This document shows, in pieces, positions 61,394 through 64,000 of a stretch of 64,000 bases of DNA. The DNA lies in assembly GCF_963966145.1 (NCBI RefSeq), contig NC_091046.1:20708001-20772000 (forward strand), given 5' to 3'. Under the pieces are notes generated by a model, which worked only from the letters and a program-made list of their open reading frames with translations, ran no database searches and had not been told where the DNA came from. A program made the translations under genes and the position numbers. The number at the start of each line of letters is the position of its first letter. Position 1 is the stretch's first letter. This DNA is from Tenebrio molitor. Taxonomy: Eukaryota; Arthropoda; Insecta; Coleoptera; Tenebrionidae.

Positions 61394-61536
61394 AATAGTA
61401 TACATATTATGATACAAGTTTATAAGGAAGCCTTTAAAGCACGCGCGACGAGTTTAAAAGCATGACGCGTAGCGAAATGCATTTTTAACTTCGCAAATGC
61501 TTTAAAGGCGCTTATATACGTGTATCATACGCTATT
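61394..61536. repeat. Palindrome with GACGCGTAGCGAAA centre
   Basis: AATAGTATAC, ATGATACA, TATAAGG and GCCTTTAAAGCA pair with TGCTTTAAAGGC, CTTATATA, TGTATCAT and ACGCTATT. The centre holds CATGACGCGTAGCGAAATG. The edge AATAG...CTATT fits the shared palindrome edge. Confidence 0.75.
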
Positions 61537-62559
61537 TTTTATTAGACCTGCACTACAATCTGAAAATTATAATAAAAAAAGTAAATTGAAATACCTTTTC
61601 CGAAGTAATCTGTGTCATTAATCGTTGATATAAAAATGGTCAATTGTTGTTGTTTCGTTGCTATCATAAATTGTGTATAAATGTCTATTCATCATTGTTC
61701 AAAATGCAGGTGAATTTGTTGTTACCTAAGCAAACCTTAAAGATTTCGTTTTTAAAGGCCCTTTTTCGCACGCATTTTAGTGTCAAAAATAGGGATTATG
61801 ATTCAGGTATAATAAAAAATACTTATCTGATTTAACTGATATTGTCAAAAAATTATTGATAATTTGTTGCCGTGAAAAATTATCGTATAATTCCAATTTT
61901 AAAAAATAGAGCATTTTCATTGGCCAAATTTTTATGAGGTGAATACTCAGCAAAATGCCTAAATGCTGATCAATAACGAATGAAGAGGATAATATTCAGA
62001 TCGATGGTTGGTCTATACGGTCCGTATAGTACAATGGATAAAATTGGTGTTCTTCATTATGAGCCAGAGACTTAATAAATGTCAAAAGAGTGGAAACATG
62101 ATAGTTCTCTTCCCAAAACGCTTCCCGTGCAGGTCTGCGGGGAAAATCTTCCCTTCCGTTTTCTAAAATAAAGAAGAGGTAATTTTCACTGGTTACCTCT
62201 ACCAAGGAAAATCGATGACGAGAGATTATTACTGTTCTTTGTTAACAAAACTTCGAATCAAAGTTGTAGAAACACTTCCTGCAAAACACCCTAAAGGTGA
62301 GGGTTTTTTTTGCAATACGATGTCTATTTATTAAAAATTTAATGGAATCGGTTTTAAAATGGCCAGCATATTCTCCTGACTTGGTCCCTTCGGATTATTA
62401 CCTATATATAACTCAAGAAAATCTTAAAAGGATCTACCTCAAAAGAGATGGTGATCGATCCTCTAGACTCTAATATGCAAACCAACAAATACACAATACG
62501 AGTAATACCATAATCAATTATCGGATGGCCCATATCAACGCGAATTTTCCCTCGCGGAT

Positions 62560-62719
62560 TCGCAGCGAAATTCGTGACGGAATCCAGAGGATACTTCACA
62601 CCGCACCGTAGGGAAATAAATCGCACAAGATGTTCATGTGACAGGTCGTATAATATAGGATAATTTCGAATAATTTCAATAAGTGTCTCCGTTTTATTTA
62701 TGTTGTCTCTTGCTACCAT
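62560..62719 (-). pseudogene. MADF-like first exon, minus strand
   Basis: From ATG at 62719: MVARDNINKTETLIEIIRNY, then PILYDLSHEHL. L-I-E-I-I-R-x-Y-P-x-L-Y-D is a clear MADF-domain start, usual in Harbinger-associated proteins and in host factors. After EHLVR the frame continues, but the sequence is no longer MADF-like; an intron may start there. It is a single exon, next to the element at 62933. Confidence 0.55.
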
Positions 62720-62932
62720 CGGGAAACCAAAGAAAAGCGCGTCTCATCGCGAATGAACATCCGCTGCAAATAAAAACGCTGTTAAAATGGCCGTCCAAGC
62801 AGAAAAATTCGTGCCAGTCTGAACGTCCAGATTGGTTATCATGTAATAGTATATTTCAAACCAAGGTAAGAAAGTGCTTTCTTGCAGACCGCAGGCAAAG
62901 ATTATAAACCGAGCCGTAGGCGAGCAGTGTTA

Positions 62933-63189
62933 GTGCTTGTTCACAATGGACATAAGCTTGACATAAGGCATAAGAAATTCATGATACATGCAGTGTATAT
63001 ACTGTTAATTTTTACGTAACTTATGAGAAGTGACCGCAGTAAACATTATTGTTGTGTACAAAAAGGCATGGAGAATCATATTCCAGTTATATGGACAGGT
63101 AAATTATTTTCCAATTGCCCAAATTTACAAATTATTCTTAGGTTTCCCTTATGTATTTCTTATGTCTTATGTCCATTGTGAATAAGCAC
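62933..63189. mobile_element. TIR element GTGCTTGTTCACAATGGAC
   Basis: The left end GTGCTTGTTCACAATGGACA and right end (inward) GTGCTTATTCACAATGGACA both run into TAAG, 24 bp with one mismatch. Flanks TTA and ATA are near but not equal; perhaps Harbinger-like. ATGGAGAATCATATTCC near 63068 may be a scrap of a start exon. 257 bp. Confidence 0.75.
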
Positions 63190-63217
63190 ATATGTACTTA
63201 ACTTGATTAATTATATA

Positions 63218-63734
63218 CTACGTGACAAAGAAAGGTGAACACCCAGTACTTATAGTTTTATTTCAATAAGTTTTTGCGGGCAAATGTGTTTTGGGATAAG
63301 GAATGATTAAATTTGCAGCCCTATCTATGCAGTATTCTGCCTTTTGTGCTGCTGGTTCGGTTATTGCAAGTGTAAGGAAATTTTGTTTACATTGAAAATT
63401 TTGACTTTTTAATTTTAGAAAACTTGTTGGAAAAGTGTTTTTGTAAGGCGAGAAATGCCGCGAGTGCATACACTTGGTCAGATTCCTCAGGTTAATGACT
63501 TTGAAAAAGGGCGAATTTTAGAGATTGCCAGGAGAATTGGCAGATCTGTAGGCACCATTTTAAGATGTTGTCAGGGATGGACTCCAGAAGGCCGTCAACA
63601 CAGGGCTAGGGGCACCGGACGTCGTAGGATGACAACAAGAGAATCAAGATCAATAAAAGGGTCACGTAGTATATTTTGCTTGCTAATTAAATAACGCAAT
63701 TATAAATTTTGTTCCTTACTTTATCACCACACTG
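63218..63734. mobile_element. Tc1-type element CTACGTGACAAAGAAAGG, deleted
   Basis: The left end CTACGTGACAAAGAAAGGTG and right end (inward) CAGTGTGGTGATAAAGTAAG share GTGA(C/T)AAAGxAAGG; TA flanks lie at 63216-63217 and 63735-63736. It keeps the first exon-like part of a Tc1 transposase (63454-63640). 517 bp. Confidence 0.65.
63454..63694 (+). pseudogene. Tc1-like transposase N-terminal relic
   Basis: ATG at 63454 (also GTG-free context): MPRVHTLGQIPQVNDFEKGR, IARRIGRSVGTILRCCQGW, then GRQHRARGTGRRRMTTRESR. This is the Tc1 helix-turn-helix and GRRR-linker region (F-E-K-G-R-I, then I-G-R-S-x-x-T-V-x-R-C-x-x-x-W, then G-T-G-R-R-R). It ends 63694 without second helix-turn-helix or catalytic region. 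Confidence 0.75.
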
Positions 63735-63739
63735 TATTA

Positions 63740-64000
63740 CTACTGAAAATATTGAAAATCATATCATTACACTATGTAACACAATTTTTGTTCCTAAATA
63801 ATAACCTTATTTTCTAAGTATTTATGTCTTAAAATTATTGAAAATGTCCATTACTTTTCACAAACTTTGCTTTTGTGACTATCATATTTGATATTTACGA
63901 GGAAAATTCAAATTTAACACGGAATTTTGCTCCTGAAGGCAAAAAAATTGGTCACTAATGCTCGGTTTCTTAAACTAACTGTCTGGTTAAATCAAGTGTT
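63740..64000. other. No recognised feature
   Basis: AT-rich end of window; nothing recognised. Confidence 0.4.

Larger units (their letters stand above)
60936..62450 (+). pseudogene. Mariner transposase relic split by palindromes
   Basis: N-terminal part (60936-61125): RQRTGRSISESTTENVYVVH, RRISDTLNISYEGVFHIVNN and NLGVRKLS, the second helix-turn-helix of mariner proteins (then L-G-M-R-K-V/L-S). The catalytic half resumes near 62020: TMDKIGVLHYEPET (first catalytic Asp, usually MDETW), then MSKEWKHDSS, RDYYCSLLTKLRIKVVETLP, and WPAYSPDLVPSDYYLY with the last Asp near 62390. Between 61130 and 62015 is about 0.9 kb of other sequence, including palindromes at 61163 and 61394. Many stops. The antisense frame 61996-62205 is a shadow. 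Confidence 0.75.

Noticed and set aside
62030..62060. GGTCCGTATAGTACAATGGATA as a tRNA 5' half
   Set aside because: It reads in frame as part of the mariner catalytic region (TMDKIG) and lacks a B-box.

Overview
The window reads as AT-rich animal (insect, probably beetle) intergenic or repeat DNA. I find no convincing host protein gene. Nearly everything recognisable is a transposon or a transposon relic. The insect call rests on Tc1/mariner transposases with the insect-type DUF4817-like helix-turn-helix, HARBI1-like Harbinger fragments, an Academ-like fragment, and many short elements with inverted ends and TA target duplications. The beetle call is inference from general look only. All family assignments are from reading motifs by eye; no search was run. 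Repeat boundaries were set by matching inverted ends, target duplications and, where possible, an unfilled paralogous copy elsewhere in the window.

Layout. 1-5 kb: small TA-flanked elements, then a hAT-like element (8-bp duplication) sitting in a Tc1 transposase relic and itself holding a hairpin element. 5.9-8.1 kb: a long-arm element with two other elements inside it. 8.2-10.4 kb: hairpin elements and a Harbinger-like element with a nested TA element. 11 kb: mariner transposase relics. 12.2-12.9 kb: a long-arm TA element. 13.9-15.5 kb: mirrored palindromes around a tandem duplication. 17.1-19.8 kb: a GGGCCGG-ended element holding several TA elements. 20.5-22.7 kb: hairpins and an interrupted TA element. 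23.5-25.9 kb: a three-level nest with an Academ-like core. 26.0-29.3 kb: a chain of TA elements joined end to end, then mariner relics. 30.5-32.1 kb: an element carrying a tandem exon-like repeat. 33-39 kb: Tc1, LINE, SINE and mariner relics. 39.8-41.3 kb: a complete but inactivated Tc1-like element. 41.5-44.9 kb: Harbinger-like element with two nested TA elements. 46.3-51.1 kb: a 4.9-kb composite with inverted ends holding the second tandem-repeat locus. 52.5-54.5 kb: hairpin, TA element, and Harbinger transposase plus MADF exons. 56-60.5 kb: TA elements, one of which carries tyrosine-recombinase exons, then a second Harbinger-like copy. 60.9-63.7 kb: a mariner relic broken by palindromes, a MADF exon and a Tc1 N-terminal relic.

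How the parts relate. Most elements are non-autonomous and would need transposases from elsewhere. Several families share inner sequence but have different outer ends, and several elements abut with one shared TA. Eleven palindromes of unrelated arm sequence tend to carry the same AATAACTATT-like edge. The most unusual items are the tandem exon-like repeat present at two loci, the TA/TIR element carrying Crypton-like recombinase exons, the Academ-like core of the 24-kb nest, and the palindrome set.
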